Shown: piece by piece, positions 32,263 through 40,470 of the stretch
Numbering within the stretch: the stretch's first letter is position 1
How the letters are laid out: every line of letters begins with the position of its first letter
From: Enterococcus sp. 5H
GTDB taxonomy: Bacteria; Bacillota; Bacilli; Lactobacillales; Enterococcaceae
Reading direction: 5' to 3'
Length of the DNA stretch: 64,000 nucleotides
Assembly (NCBI RefSeq): GCF_028128615.1
Contig: NZ_AMDP01000061.1
Coordinates: 124,001-188,000, forward strand
Notes under the pieces: generated by a model
What the model was told of the DNA's origin: nothing
What the model saw: only the letters and a program-made list of their open reading frames with translations
The model's database searches: none
Program-made: the position numbers and the translations under genes

Positions 32263-33606
32263 CTAATTTTTAAACGAGTGGATTGGTGCAGGAATCCTCC
32301 CACCTCGCAAAATGAAGTCAGTCGAAGCATAGTCGTTAACTTTCATCACCGGTGCTGTCCCTAAAAGACCGCCAAATTCTACCATATCACCAACTTTTGT
32401 TCCTTTAGCTGGTATAATCCGTACCGCAGTTGTTTTGTGGTTAATCACACCAATTGCTGCTTCGTCTGCAATCATTGCAGAAATAGTTTCGGCGGATGTT
32501 TCACCTGGAATTGCAATCATATCTAAACCGACTGAACAAATAGCTGTCATCGCTTCTAATTTTTCAAGATTTAGCGCTCCATTATTAACGGCATCAATCA
32601 TTCCGGCATCTTCTGAAACGGGAATAAATGCTCCTGATAATCCGCCAACATGGTTACAAGCCATAACACCACCTTTTTTCACGGCATCATTTAGTAACGC
32701 TAAAGCAGCAGTTGTTCCGTGCGTTCCCACACTTTCCAAGCCCATTTCCTCTAAAATGTAGGCTACACTATCCCCAACTGCAGGCGTTGGTGCTAAAGAT
32801 AAATCGACAATTCCAAAAGGAACATTCAATCTTTCAGAAGCAATTTTTCCAACTAATTGGCCCATTCGAGTGATTTTAAATGCTGTCTGCTTTACAACTT
32901 CCGCAACTACATCAAATGGTTCTCCTTTAACTTTTTCCAGAGCACGCTTTACTACACCCGGACCACTTACACCAACATTTATGACACAATCAGATTCTCC
33001 AACTCCATGAAAAGCTCCAGCCATAAACGGATTATCTTCAACTGCATTTGCAAATACTACTAGTTTTGCACAGCCCATATCGGATTTTTCTGCTGTTTCT
33101 TTAATCACATAACCCATATGACGGACAGCGTCCATGTTTATTCCAGCACGTGTCGAACCGATATTGACTGAAGAACACACAAACTCTGTTTCAGCTAACG
33201 CTTGAGGAATTGAATTAATTAGAATATCATCACCGTGCTGGTAACCTTTTTCGACCAATGCACTAAAACCTCCAATAAAATTAACTCCTACTGTTTGTGC
33301 TGCTCTGTCCAAAGCTTTAGCATATTTCACATAATCTTTATCTGGACTTGCTGCAGCAATAATCCCGATAGGTGTTACAGAAATTCGTTTATTAATGATA
33401 GGAATCCCATATTCAGATTCGATCTCAGTCCCAACCTTGACTAAGTTCTTGGCTAAACGAGTAATCTTTTCATATATCTTTTCACATGCTCGATCACTGT
33501 CACTATCAATACAGTCTAGTAAGGAAATTCCCATTGTGATCGTTCTGATATCAAGATTTTCTTCTTCAATCATCCGAATTGTTTCTAAAATTTGATTTGT
33601 CTCCAA
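32263..33606 (-). CDS. UPF0210/DUF711 family protein
   Basis: The 447-residue protein starts at TTG 33606 after GGGAGCGG. Family blocks are [32 protein letters not shown] and [16 protein letters not shown]. The fold resembles pyruvate formate-lyase-like barrels, but no activity is established. It lies 73 bases after a small ACT-domain gene, and this pairing is conserved in Firmicutes and suggests an amino-acid-linked role. Confidence 0.88.
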   Translation of the reverse strand: METNQILETIRMIEEENLDIRTITMGISLLDCIDSDSDRACEKIYEKITRLAKNLVKVGTEIESEYGIPIINKRISVTPIGIIAAASPDKDYVKYAKALDRAAQTVGVNFIGGFSALVEKGYQHGDDILINSIPQALAETEFVCSSVNIGSTRAGINMDAVRHMGYVIKETAEKSDMGCAKLVVFANAVEDNPFMAGAFHGVGESDCVINVGVSGPGVVKRALEKVKGEPFDVVAEVVKQTAFKITRMGQLVGKIASERLNVPFGIVDLSLAPTPAVGDSVAYILEEMGLESVGTHGTTAALALLNDAVKKGGVMACNHVGGLSGAFIPVSEDAGMIDAVNNGALNLEKLEAMTAICSVGLDMIAIPGETSAETISAMIADEAAIGVINHKTTAVRIIPAKGTKVGDMVEFGGLLGTAPVMKVNDYASTDFILRGGRIPAPIHSFKN

Positions 33607-33679
33607 ACTGATCCGCTCCCTGCTTTTACAATACTTTTCTTCTATTTTAGAGATCTACTACCTTCACAATAATCATTTT

Positions 33680-33949
33680 TTATAATTTATGCATGACATT
33701 GAAAATTTCTTCATTCTGAATACTAATTTTAACGCCTAATGATTCACCTAATTCATTTAATTCAGAACGAATTTCTTCTAAATTATTCTTTTCTTTACTA
33801 ATTTCAAGTACCATCATCATGGTAAAATAACTATCCATAATCGTTTGAGAAACATCAAGAATGTTAATATTTAATGCTGCTAATTTTTGGCTCACTCCCG
33901 CGATAATCCCGACTTTATCTTTTCCAATTACAGTTAACACTGCGCGCAT
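33680..33949 (-). CDS. ACT domain protein, UPF0237 family
   Basis: The 89-residue single ACT domain (AVLTVIGKDKVGIIAGVSQKL) presumably binds an amino acid. The ribosome site TAGGAGG precedes ATG 33949. It is in operon with the UPF0210 protein. Confidence 0.88.
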   Translation of the reverse strand: MRAVLTVIGKDKVGIIAGVSQKLAALNINILDVSQTIMDSYFTMMMVLEISKEKNNLEEIRSELNELGESLGVKISIQNEEIFNVMHKL

Positions 33950-34141
33950 ATAACTTCCTCCTAAATAGTTTTTTTTATTATATCACAGTTCGTTCAAATG
34001 GTAACAAATTTACAGAACATAACTAAAGCTGTCTTTGATATTGTTCGTGTTTCTTTAATTGTCAGTTTTTTCTTATCTATTTAGGCTAAACATTTGTTAT
34101 TCCTCCTCTGATTGATTCTTAGTTCTTATATTAAATATACG

Positions 34142-34183
34142 CAAAAAGCTAGTATCAACTTTTTTTCAACGCTAATACTAGTC
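34142..34183 (-). terminator. Terminator following the decayed PSM-like gene
   Basis: ACTAGTAT pairs with ATACTAGC/T on the minus strand around a 19-base loop, followed by TTTTTGC. Its place 55 bases past the remnant stop suggests it once closed that small gene. Confidence 0.6.
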
Positions 34184-34236
34184 TTATTTTTCAAAAAATA
34201 GCAAATTGGCTAATCTTCAAATAATTCCTATACTTC

Positions 34237-34338
34237 TTAAATAATTGAATCAGCTAAATTATACAATTCTAAGTTAAGAAATCCACCTCTAATTCCAATT
34301 TCAACACCCTTTTTGATTGTTTCAACTAATATATCTGC
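34237..34338 (-). pseudogene. Decayed second copy of the PSM-beta-like peptide gene
   Basis: A 33-codon frame without a start codon (two stop codons lie just upstream in frame) ends at TAA 34237. It reads LVETIKKGVEIGIRGG, then FLNLELYNLADSII. It aligns without gaps to LFEAIRNVVESGIMGN and the following CLELGLSIVDVV of the intact gene 250 bases away. The start and the C-terminal third are lost. I infer a tandem duplication followed by decay. Confidence 0.6.
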
Positions 34339-34494
34339 ACAAAGTTATCAATTTTCATTAATAACAAAACATATGCACTTATAAAAGAGATTTCCTGAAT
34401 TTAATCCAATTGATTTTAAAAGCCAATCCTGTTGTACAACGAATCATAAAACAGTTATTTTATTTCGATGCATCTCTTTTTAATCCTTTAATTT

Positions 34495-34538
34495 ATAAAA
34501 AAAAACTAAAACCAGCTGTAATGAAAGCTGATTTTAGT
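34495..34538 (-). terminator. Terminator of the PSM-beta-like gene
   Basis: On the minus strand ACTAAAATCAGCT pairs with AGCTGGTTTTAGT (G-U allowed), followed by nine T, about 50 bases past the stop. Confidence 0.8.
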
Positions 34539-34585
34539 CTTAAGGAATGGTATTCATATAACAAAAATATCGAATTAGCTAATCT

Positions 34586-34744
34586 TTAGATATAGCCCAA
34601 AATTCTTAAGATAGTTGCTACCAAATTAACTGGTAATTGAACTGCTGCTGCTACAACATCAACGATACTAAGACCTAATTCTAAGCAGTTACCCATGATA
34701 CCACTTTCAACAACATTTCTGATTGCTTCAAATAATGCACCCAT
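34586..34744 (-). CDS. Small amphipathic peptide resembling beta-class phenol-soluble modulins
   Basis: The 52-residue peptide starts at ATG 34744, with ribosome site GGAAGGGAGAG and a strong promoter (34776-34804). The sequence begins MGALFEAIRNVVESGIMG, continues NCLELGLSIVDVVAAAV and ends LRILGYI. Its pattern LFxAIxxxV, then LGxSIVxxV, then a hydrophobic tail matches staphylococcal PSM-beta and SLUSH peptides (44-45 residues, Staph_haemo family) as I recall them. Like them it has no signal peptide and would need an ABC exporter. It could be cytolytic, antimicrobial or surfactant. An alternative is an unrelated leaderless bacteriocin. Confidence 0.7.
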   Translation of the reverse strand: MGALFEAIRNVVESGIMGNCLELGLSIVDVVAAAVQLPVNLVATILRILGYI

Positions 34745-34775
34745 TTTATTCTCTCCCTTCCTTGAACATACACAA

Positions 34776-34804
34776 AGTATAACAAACATTACTAAAAGGA
34801 TCAA
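34776..34804 (-). promoter_or_regulatory. Promoter of the PSM-beta-like gene
   Basis: On the minus strand -35 TTGATC (34799-34804) and -10 TATACT (34776-34781) have exactly 17 bases between them. The ATG is 31 bases from the -10. Confidence 0.75.
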
Positions 34805-34937
34805 TACTTTTTTGATATTTATCTGATTTAATAGTTATTTTTTTCTGATAAATCGAAAATCAACTAAAAATATAACTATCATAATCGGCGTTAATGTTTT
34901 CACCTTATAATTGTTATTTAAAATATTAATCAGACAT

Positions 34938-34989
34938 ATAAAAAAGAGTGATAGTTAAAAGCATTTAATAACATGCTGACTATCACTCT
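34938..34989 (-). terminator. Intrinsic terminator
   Basis: AGAGTGATAGT pairs with AACTATCACTCT, with CAT/ATG in the loop region, followed by TTTTTTAT on the minus strand. Confidence 0.8.
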
Positions 34990-35053
34990 TCACATTTCGA
35001 GGCTATATCATGAATAACATTCTTGGGAACCTCTTAAAATCATATTAAGGGCA

Positions 35054-35455
35054 TTATTCCGCAATCTTAAGATCTAAGATCAATTTGCTTGTTTCATCAA
35101 TAAAATCATATTGGTAGGAGCCTTCAAGACCTTCAAGTTCTCCACTACTATTAATAATCATTCCTGGAGAATCTAAAGCACCTTTATCAAAAATACCTTT
35201 TTCAGCCGCTGTAAAGGTTCCTGTTTTCCCTTTATATTGGCCTTCAAAATGAAGAAATCCGACAATTCTAGCAGTAGCTAGATGACCGTCTTCCATATTA
35301 CTTTCCAAATAGTATAGCAAATACTCAACTCTGGCTGTTCCCTGTAAATCCCCGTCAATCTGGTATTCAGCTTGAACACGATTAACTGGAAAATTCTTTT
35401 GTGCATCATCTGCAGACTGCTCATCCCATTTTATCACGTTAAAAAGTGTACTCAT
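35054..35455 (-). CDS. DUF3224 domain protein
   Basis: The 133-residue soluble protein is beta-rich, with the DUF3224 layout: an N-terminal strand with polar residues, GDLQGTARVEYLLYY, FLHFEGQYKGKTGTFTAAEKGIFD and a terminal EGLEGSYQYDF. The family shares the allene-oxide-cyclase-like barrel and has no assigned activity. The ribosome site AGGAGG precedes ATG 35455. Monocistronic. Confidence 0.75.
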   Translation of the reverse strand: MSTLFNVIKWDEQSADDAQKNFPVNRVQAEYQIDGDLQGTARVEYLLYYLESNMEDGHLATARIVGFLHFEGQYKGKTGTFTAAEKGIFDKGALDSPGMIINSSGELEGLEGSYQYDFIDETSKLILDLKIAE

Positions 35456-35585
35456 GCATTTACCTCCTTATATTTAACATATTAGCAAACGTATGTTCTT
35501 TTTGCAAGACAGAATTGTCAAATTAAGTAAAACAATTTAGATATTCAATTAATCTGAACACCACAACTGTCCTCAATATAAAAAC

Positions 35586-35942
35586 ATGAAATATGGTAAA
35601 CTTATTAAAAAAGAAGGAGTCGTGGCTAAAAATACTATGAAAAATATAAAAATAGTTACATTATGTGGATCAAGAAAATTTATGAAAGAATTTAACGAAA
35701 CTGAAATTTTCTTGACCAAGAAAGGATTTGCTGTGTTAAGCCCAATATTTTGTGATAAATCTGACATAACAAAAGAAATGATCCAATCTATGGGGAAAAT
35801 ACACTTAAAAAAAATAGAGCTATCGGATGAAATATTCGTAATTGATGTAAATAGATACATCGGTGAAAGCACAATAAAAGAAATTGAATATGCAAAATTT
35901 CAAAATAAACAAATTAGATACTACTCTATTGAAATCATGTGA
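35586..35942 (+). CDS. Nucleoside 2-deoxyribosyltransferase-like small protein
   Basis: The frame is open for 118 codons. The core begins NIKIVTLCGSRKF and contains DEIFVIDVNRYIGESTIKEIEYAKFQNK, the layout of the nucleoside deoxyribosyltransferase/DUF4406-type Rossmann fold (a GSR nucleotide site and an acidic E in the second half). The start is unclear: ATG 35586 has no ribosome site, GTG 35622 lies 3 bases after AAGGAG, and ATG 35637 has the site 18 bases away. It may process nucleotides or sense them. Confidence 0.6.
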   Translation: MKYGKLIKKEGVVAKNTMKNIKIVTLCGSRKFMKEFNETEIFLTKKGFAVLSPIFCDKSDITKEMIQSMGKIHLKKIELSDEIFVIDVNRYIGESTIKEIEYAKFQNKQIRYYSIEIM

Positions 35943-36036
35943 CCGATACAAAATTGATAAGCCTTGAGAAATAAACTGCAATACTAAGAGCTTATTTGGA
36001 ACGAAATAAAGTCGTGATTTTCGCTCTTGCTGTTTA

Positions 36037-36095
36037 TTCATGTGTAATGTGTGGAGCAAAACGGAGTTTAATTTTATCCCACACTTCAAAAGTCT
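36037..36095. repeat. Stripped-down copy of the intergenic repeat
   Basis: TGTGTGGAGCAAAACGGAG..TTTTATCCCACACTTC is a damaged form of the GTG(A/G)AGCAAAAC palindrome seen at 11439, 15013, 39769 and 46045. The stretch before it (GGAACGAAATAAAGTCGTG) resembles the flank of the 48552 copy. Confidence 0.4.
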
Positions 36096-36291
36096 TTTAA
36101 TAATCCAGGTTATATTTTTAGCTTTTTATTTTTAACGATAGAAATTTTGGTCTTTGAGATAGCAAATATGATTTGAAATTTATATTCTTCTAGATTTCTC
36201 TAAAAACTATGATAAGTATCAATTAACCATTGGAATACAATTGCAAATATAGATACTCACACTAATCCATCAGCTCATAATTTTCGTATTT

Positions 36292-36822
36292 TCAGTTCAA
36301 TAGAAATTTGCTGATTTTTTCACTAAACACATTGATATTTTCTGATTTAGATGCAGCTGTCGTTACATCTAGATCTCCAGGATCTTTCGACCATTTGCTT
36401 GAATCTGCTGTTAAATAAATACTTAGCTTGGGATCGTTTTTATGTTGATTGATATAGTCTAATATTTTTTCAGGAGGATTACTTGACTGAATGGTTGATA
36501 GGATCACCACTTTATCCCAGTCTTTAATTTTGTTGTCTCCAATTTCTTCAATAGGTTCAACTTGTACATAAATATTTTCTTCAACTAGATCTTCTTTAAG
36601 CTCATTTATTACATCATTTTTAAAATCACGCTTTTGAGTATAAATTATAGCTTGCTGAGCATTTTCCTCATCTTTTAAATTTCCATTAATTGTATAACTC
36701 TCAATGGTTCCTTGGACTCTTGATAGACGATAATAACCTAAAAAACCAGCTGCTCCTATAATTATTATGACTATACTAATTAAGCCCACTCTAAATATTT
36801 TATTATTCCAGAATTTTTTCAT
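36292..36822 (-). CDS. Membrane-anchored protein of unknown function
   Basis: The protein has 176 residues from ATG 36822 (GTAGGAAAA just upstream; the frame opens at 36840). One N-terminal helix (VGLISIVIIIIGAAGFLGYY) is followed by a charged extracellular domain with alternating strands and helices (KVVILSTIQSSNPPEKILDYI). I do not recognise it. It follows the truncated ATPase gene directly, and may be what remains of an export system. Confidence 0.6.
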   Translation of the reverse strand: MKKFWNNKIFRVGLISIVIIIIGAAGFLGYYRLSRVQGTIESYTINGNLKDEENAQQAIIYTQKRDFKNDVINELKEDLVEENIYVQVEPIEEIGDNKIKDWDKVVILSTIQSSNPPEKILDYINQHKNDPKLSIYLTADSSKWSKDPGDLDVTTAASKSENINVFSEKISKFLLN

Positions 36823-36844
36823 TTTTTTTCCTACTTTCATTTAT

Positions 36845-37219
36845 TTATTCGTATTGAATTGCACGCTCAGTACGTTCAGAAGGGCTTAAGGTTTTAGTTA
36901 GATAATAAGCGCTTTTAACATTTTCAAGTGCAGACAAATGGGTCAGCAAATTAAAATTTTGAAACACAAAACCAATTTCATTTTTATGGAATTCATCCAT
37001 ATTCCTAGTCTTTAAGCTTTGACCCTCATATAAAATTTCTCCCTCATAGTTAGTATCTAAGCTACTAATGATGTTCAGCAACGTTGTCTTTCCATTTCCG
37101 CTAGCGCCTAAAATCAAAGCAAAATCTCCTGCTTTAAACGTTGTTGTGATTTCATGTAAAACTGAGTTTTTTTGATTGTCGACTGAAAATCTTTTCGACA
37201 CTCTTTTTAGTTGATACAT
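36845..37219 (-). pseudogene. Truncated MacB/LolD-type ABC ATPase (N-terminal half only)
   Basis: The frame has 124 codons with Walker A GASGNGKT, Q-loop FVFQNFNLLTHLSALENV and then TERAIQYE before a stop. Relatives are about 220-250 residues. The signature LSGGQ, Walker B and H-loop are absent, so it cannot hydrolyse ATP alone. The next gene begins directly after the stop, which points to a deletion that removed the second half and perhaps a permease gene. Confidence 0.75.
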
Positions 37220-37229
37220 TCTTCTCCTC

Positions 37230-37910
37230 CTACCAATTATTCTCCGATTGATTCTTTTCCAACCAAAGATAGGTGAATAAAATAGCTGCAGATAAACATG
37301 CGTTTAACAGTAATGCACTTGGATAAACATTACCATTATTGATTGGTAATACGATCGCTAACCTTTGAGGGAAGTAGTGACGTGTCATTCCATTCAATAG
37401 AAAAATCATTATCCAACCACTAATAATAACAACCGTTTTAGAAACATTTGCTAGCGAAAGTTTATCGATCACTCCTCTAAATAAAATCAAATAACTAATC
37501 ATCCCTACTAAATAGAGCGCTACTTCTACCGACAACAGTAATAATTCAACGATGCCTAAAGAGATAGTTGCAAAGTTAAAAACCAAATTAATTGCAATAA
37601 TTACAATCACTTGAAGATAAGACAATAAATATTTCGCCATAATCTTCTCAAAAGTCGACTGCACTGCAGTATTAGCTAAAGTTTGATGATTTGATTGGAT
37701 ATCCAACCGATTCATTCGCCATATTAAAATAGTTACAACTACAACTGATAGTACAATCGGCACCCGATCCCACCGAGATTCAGGGATTGTTAGTTGGAAA
37801 ACATATCTTGCAAAGTAACTGGCTACTATCAACAATAGGCTACTAAAAAAGAACTTCTTACTTTTTTCATGATAAAAATTAACTAAATGTATCATCAGCT
37901 TCCTCCTCAT
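37230..37910 (-). CDS. ABC transporter membrane subunit of the GntR-controlled cluster
   Basis: The 226-residue protein has about six hydrophobic helices (for example FFFSSLLLIVASYFARYVF and LLLLSVEVALYLVGMISYLILF) and no recognisable motif. Its ORF overlaps the 3' end of the ATPase gene upstream by 32 bases. The GntR (YtrA-type), ATPase, membrane protein order is typical of small ABC exporters involved in envelope stress or antimicrobial peptide response. Confidence 0.65.
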   Translation of the reverse strand: MRRKLMIHLVNFYHEKSKKFFFSSLLLIVASYFARYVFQLTIPESRWDRVPIVLSVVVVTILIWRMNRLDIQSNHQTLANTAVQSTFEKIMAKYLLSYLQVIVIIAINLVFNFATISLGIVELLLLSVEVALYLVGMISYLILFRGVIDKLSLANVSKTVVIISGWIMIFLLNGMTRHYFPQRLAIVLPINNGNVYPSALLLNACLSAAILFTYLWLEKNQSENNW

Positions 37911-38583
37911 AAATTTCTTTTAAAGACATTCCTTTTTCTTCACGTAAGTTCTCTAAATTAACAATTTCACAATATTTGAAAGATTTCAAAAATAAGATAT
38001 CCGTGAACAAGGTATCCATATCTTCAATAAAATTCGTAGCAATTAAAATAATTTTGTTTTCACTACTAGCTTTTCTAAGTAATTTCTTGACTTGTAAGCG
38101 GGAAGAATAGTCTAAGTAGGCAAAAGGTTCATCCAAAAGTAAAATGTTGGTTCCCTTTGCAAATTCACAAGCTATTTTGACTTTGACTTTACTTCCTTCC
38201 GATAGCTCTTGCCATTTTTGTTTAGGATAAATACGCCATAATTCCAGCTGTTCTATCGCTTTTTCTACTTTAAAATTGGGAAATAAAACAGTATACTCTA
38301 TTAAAATTTGTTGGATCGTTTCCGTAGCCTCAAAATAATTTACTGTTGAAACATAAGCAATACTTGATTTAAAAACTGCGCTATTTTGCGGTTGATTATT
38401 AAACCAAATAGTTCCAGAAGTTAGTTGCTTTTGTCCCGAAATACAGTCAAGGATTGTGGTTTTCCCTGTACCATTTTTCCCAAGAATCCCAAGAATTTGA
38501 CCTTCATTCAAGATAAATGACAACTTTTGAAAAATACTTTCTTGATACTGTTTACCAATATTGTTTATTTGCAGTTCATTCAT
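37879..38583 (-). CDS. ABC transporter ATP-binding protein
   Basis: The protein has 234 residues from ATG 38583 (GAGGG at 6 bases; the frame opens 8 codons earlier). Walker A is GKNGTGKTT, Walker B is NILLLDEPFAYLD, and the signature position reads LSEGSKVKVKIA, a degenerate form of LSGGQ as in YtrB-type ATPases. The start overlaps the end of the GntR gene, so it is coupled. Confidence 0.85.
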   Translation of the reverse strand: MNELQINNIGKQYQESIFQKLSFILNEGQILGILGKNGTGKTTILDCISGQKQLTSGTIWFNNQPQNSAVFKSSIAYVSTVNYFEATETIQQILIEYTVLFPNFKVEKAIEQLELWRIYPKQKWQELSEGSKVKVKIACEFAKGTNILLLDEPFAYLDYSSRLQVKKLLRKASSENKIILIATNFIEDMDTLFTDILFLKSFKYCEIVNLENLREEKGMSLKEIYEEEADDTFS

Positions 38584-38941
38584 TTCCAACCCTCTCAATC
38601 TGTACAATGATTTGTTCTGTTTCTTGCTGTGTTAATCTAAGTTTTTGCAATTGAGTGATAAATAATTCTACTTGTGCCTCAATTAAACGCAACCTTAAAT
38701 CGGTAATTTTAGTAGCTTTGTTTGTCACAAATTTTCCAATTCCTCTCTGGCTGGTTAAAATTCCTTCTTGTTCCAAAATACTGTAGGCTCGTTGAATCGT
38801 CGTTGGATTGACTTCTAGTTCTTCTGCTAATTGTCTGACAGACGGAATCTTTTGATCTTGCTGCCAATGGTTACTGATGATCCAATATTCGATTTGTTCA
38901 ACAATTTGTTGGTAAATAGGTCTATTCTCGTCATATTTCAA
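38576..38941 (-). CDS. GntR family regulator, YtrA type
   Basis: The 121-residue protein has an N-terminal winged helix (RPIYQQIVEQIEYWIISNHWQQDQKIPSVRQLAEELEVNPTTIQRAYSILEQEG) and only a short C-terminal helical tail, the YtrA subgroup layout. These proteins repress their own ABC operon until a cell-envelope antibiotic is sensed. The start near 38941 follows GGAGGGGTG. The codon at 38941 may be TTG or an equivalent, so the start is approximate. Confidence 0.85.
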   Translation of the reverse strand: MKYDENRPIYQQIVEQIEYWIISNHWQQDQKIPSVRQLAEELEVNPTTIQRAYSILEQEGILTSQRGIGKFVTNKATKITDLRLRLIEAQVELFITQLQKLRLTQQETEQIIVQIERVGNE

Positions 38942-39028
38942 CTACACCCCTCCTTTCCTAGCTATATACCGTATTACTTATCTCATACACTCAGCTGGTA
39001 TGACCTATATTAGACGAAATAAAAAAAA

Positions 39029-39053
39029 CAATTTATATCATCGATATAAATTG
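39029..39053. promoter_or_regulatory. Perfect 11-bp palindrome, operator candidate
   Basis: CAATTTATATC and GATATAAATTG are perfect inverted arms around ATC. It lies between the divergent GntR and Crp/Fnr-type genes, 7 bases upstream of the -35 of the latter, so it may be the binding site of either regulator. Confidence 0.55.
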
Positions 39054-39060
39054 CCTGTAA

Positions 39061-39090
39061 TTGAATTAAAAAAATATATTATGTTATACT
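39061..39090 (+). promoter_or_regulatory. Promoter of the Crp/Fnr-type gene
   Basis: TTGAAT (39061-39066) and TATACT (39085-39090) have an 18-base spacer. It lies inside the upstream extension of the open frame, so the true start must be further down. Confidence 0.65.
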
Positions 39091-39128
39091 TTCTGAAACT
39101 ATATCTATTTATTAGGGGGGAAGCGACA

Positions 39129-39761
39129 ATCGAACGATATAAAGATAATCTAGCCTTAATTGAATATTTAAATAGAGATCCTTTAAATAAATGTACCGAA
39201 AAAATCTTTGAAAAAAACAGCTTAATTGTTGATGAATATGAAAAATCATCCCACCTTTACTACGTTGTTGAGGGTGTTGCTTGTGTTGAAATACTTAATG
39301 ACGGTCAGCAGTATATTTCTTCCTTCATTTTTCAAAATGATTTTTTTGGTTTGGATAGTTTCTCTACATTTAATAAAAAAGAGCATGGGATTCGTGTAAT
39401 TAGTGAGACAGCTACAATTATCTCTTTACCAAAAGGCAGACTCCTAGCTTCCTTAAACGAAGAACCTCAGAACTATGAATTATTACTGACTAATTTTGCC
39501 GACATTTTTCAACGTCATTATAGCTATTTTAATTTTCTTCATTTACCAACTAAAGACCGAATCAAACAAGCTTTGCAGTATCTTAGCGATCATATTGGTA
39601 TTGTGACTATAGAAGAACATCTAGAATTACCGCGATTTATCACTCAGGAAATTTTATCAAAATTCTGCCGTACTTCTCAATCTAGAGTCTCTGTCTCTTT
39701 AAAAGAATTGGAGAAAACAGGATGGCTTCTAAAAAAGAAAGTACCTATTACACTAAATTAA
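39129..39761 (+). CDS. Crp/Fnr family transcriptional regulator (start probably ATC 39129)
   Basis: The frame is open from 39000, but a promoter at 39061-39090 and a strong ribosome site GGGGGG (39115-39120) point to codon ATC at 39129, 8 bases downstream. That is a rare AUC initiation or a mutated ATG. The protein is then about 210 residues: a cyclic-nucleotide-type beta-roll (SSHLYYVVEGVACVEILNDGQQYISSF) and a C-terminal helix-turn-helix (ITQEILSKFCRTSQSRVSVSLKELEKTGW). No Fe-S Cys cluster is seen, so it is not an oxygen sensor of FNR type. The effector is unknown. Confidence 0.75.
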   Translation: MERYKDNLALIEYLNRDPLNKCTEKIFEKNSLIVDEYEKSSHLYYVVEGVACVEILNDGQQYISSFIFQNDFFGLDSFSTFNKKEHGIRVISETATIISLPKGRLLASLNEEPQNYELLLTNFADIFQRHYSYFNFLHLPTKDRIKQALQYLSDHIGIVTIEEHLELPRFITQEILSKFCRTSQSRVSVSLKELEKTGWLLKKKVPITLN

Positions 39762-39880
39762 AAAAAAAGTGTGAAGTAAAACTAAAAAATTAGTTTTACT
39801 TCACACTCTAAATCGAGACAACTACGAAACAAAATGCTGGAATACGAGTTGATAGTACAAAGTAGCTAATTAAATTTGAG
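39761..39880. repeat. Intergenic repeat, short copy with terminator
   Basis: AGTGTGAAGTAAAACTAA and its complement form an 18-bp stem (39769-39807). It is followed by TCTAAATCGAGACAACTACG and by CGAGTTGATAGTACAAAGTAGCT, shortened forms of the later modules of the 11439 and 55908 copies. It closes the Crp/Fnr-type gene. Confidence 0.6.
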
Positions 39881-39920
39881 AGCTCAACATTTTAATTTCA
39901 ACCTATTATAACTATTTTGT

Positions 39921-40175
39921 TTATCTTGTTTTTACAATCATTTCTAACGCTTTAGCCATATCTTCGCCAGTCAAATCGATATTTTCATCTTCCATACATT
40001 GTTTCAGATTTTCCGTTACAACAAGTCCGATGACTTTATCTATACTTGAGCGAACAGCCATTAATTGTGTCACAACTTCCCGACAGTCTTTTTCATCTTC
40101 CATCATTTTTAAAACACCGCGAATTTGTCCTTCAGAACGTTTTAAACGATTGGCTAATTTTGGATCACAAGCCAC
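39921..40175 (-). CDS. cstR: Persulfide-sensing repressor, CsoR family CstR type
   Basis: The 84-residue helical protein keeps the two thiols Cys31 and Cys60 of CsoR-like repressors. The Cu-ligand His four residues before the second Cys is Asn56 (TENLKQC). That replacement marks CstR, which forms per- and polysulfide links between the cysteines and releases DNA. Its ORF overlaps the preceding rhodanese gene by 11 bases, so it is the last gene of the operon it should control. Confidence 0.85.
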   Translation of the reverse strand: MACDPKLANRLKRSEGQIRGVLKMMEDEKDCREVVTQLMAVRSSIDKVIGLVVTENLKQCMEDENIDLTGEDMAKALEMIVKTR

Positions 40176-40470
40176 GGATAACCTCTCCTCTCCAAGCGCT
40201 CATACCGCCCATGACATTCGTTACATTATACCCTAATGATGCAAAATATTCACTTGCCATCTGTGAGCGTCCGCCGGAATGGCAAATAATATAGTAAGAT
40301 TGGTTTTTATCCAATGTTTCTGCAGTTTCTTGAAGTGAACTTAACGGCATATTTTTTGCTTCTTTTATATGACCTGACTGATATTCGTCAATTTCTCTAA
40401 CATCGATAATTGCTAACTCACTTCTTTTTTGTTTTTGCTCGAACTCGTCGATCATGATTGATTGATACAT
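40165..40470 (-). CDS. Single-domain rhodanese (sulfurtransferase)
   Basis: The 101-residue protein has one rhodanese domain with active-site loop CHSGGRS (Cys63). It moves sulfane sulfur between thiols. Its start is next to the stop of the CoA-disulfide reductase gene. With the other two rhodanese domains here it probably handles persulfides. Confidence 0.9.
   Translation of the reverse strand: MYQSIMIDEFEQKQKRSELAIIDVREIDEYQSGHIKEAKNMPLSSLQETAETLDKNQSYYIICHSGGRSQMASEYFASLGYNVTNVMGGMSAWRGEVIRGL

Noticed and set aside
34586-34804. Longer 72-residue version of the PSM-like ORF
   Set aside because: Its upstream ATG lies within the promoter (-35 at 34799-34804), so the transcript begins after it; the ribosome site serves ATG 34744.
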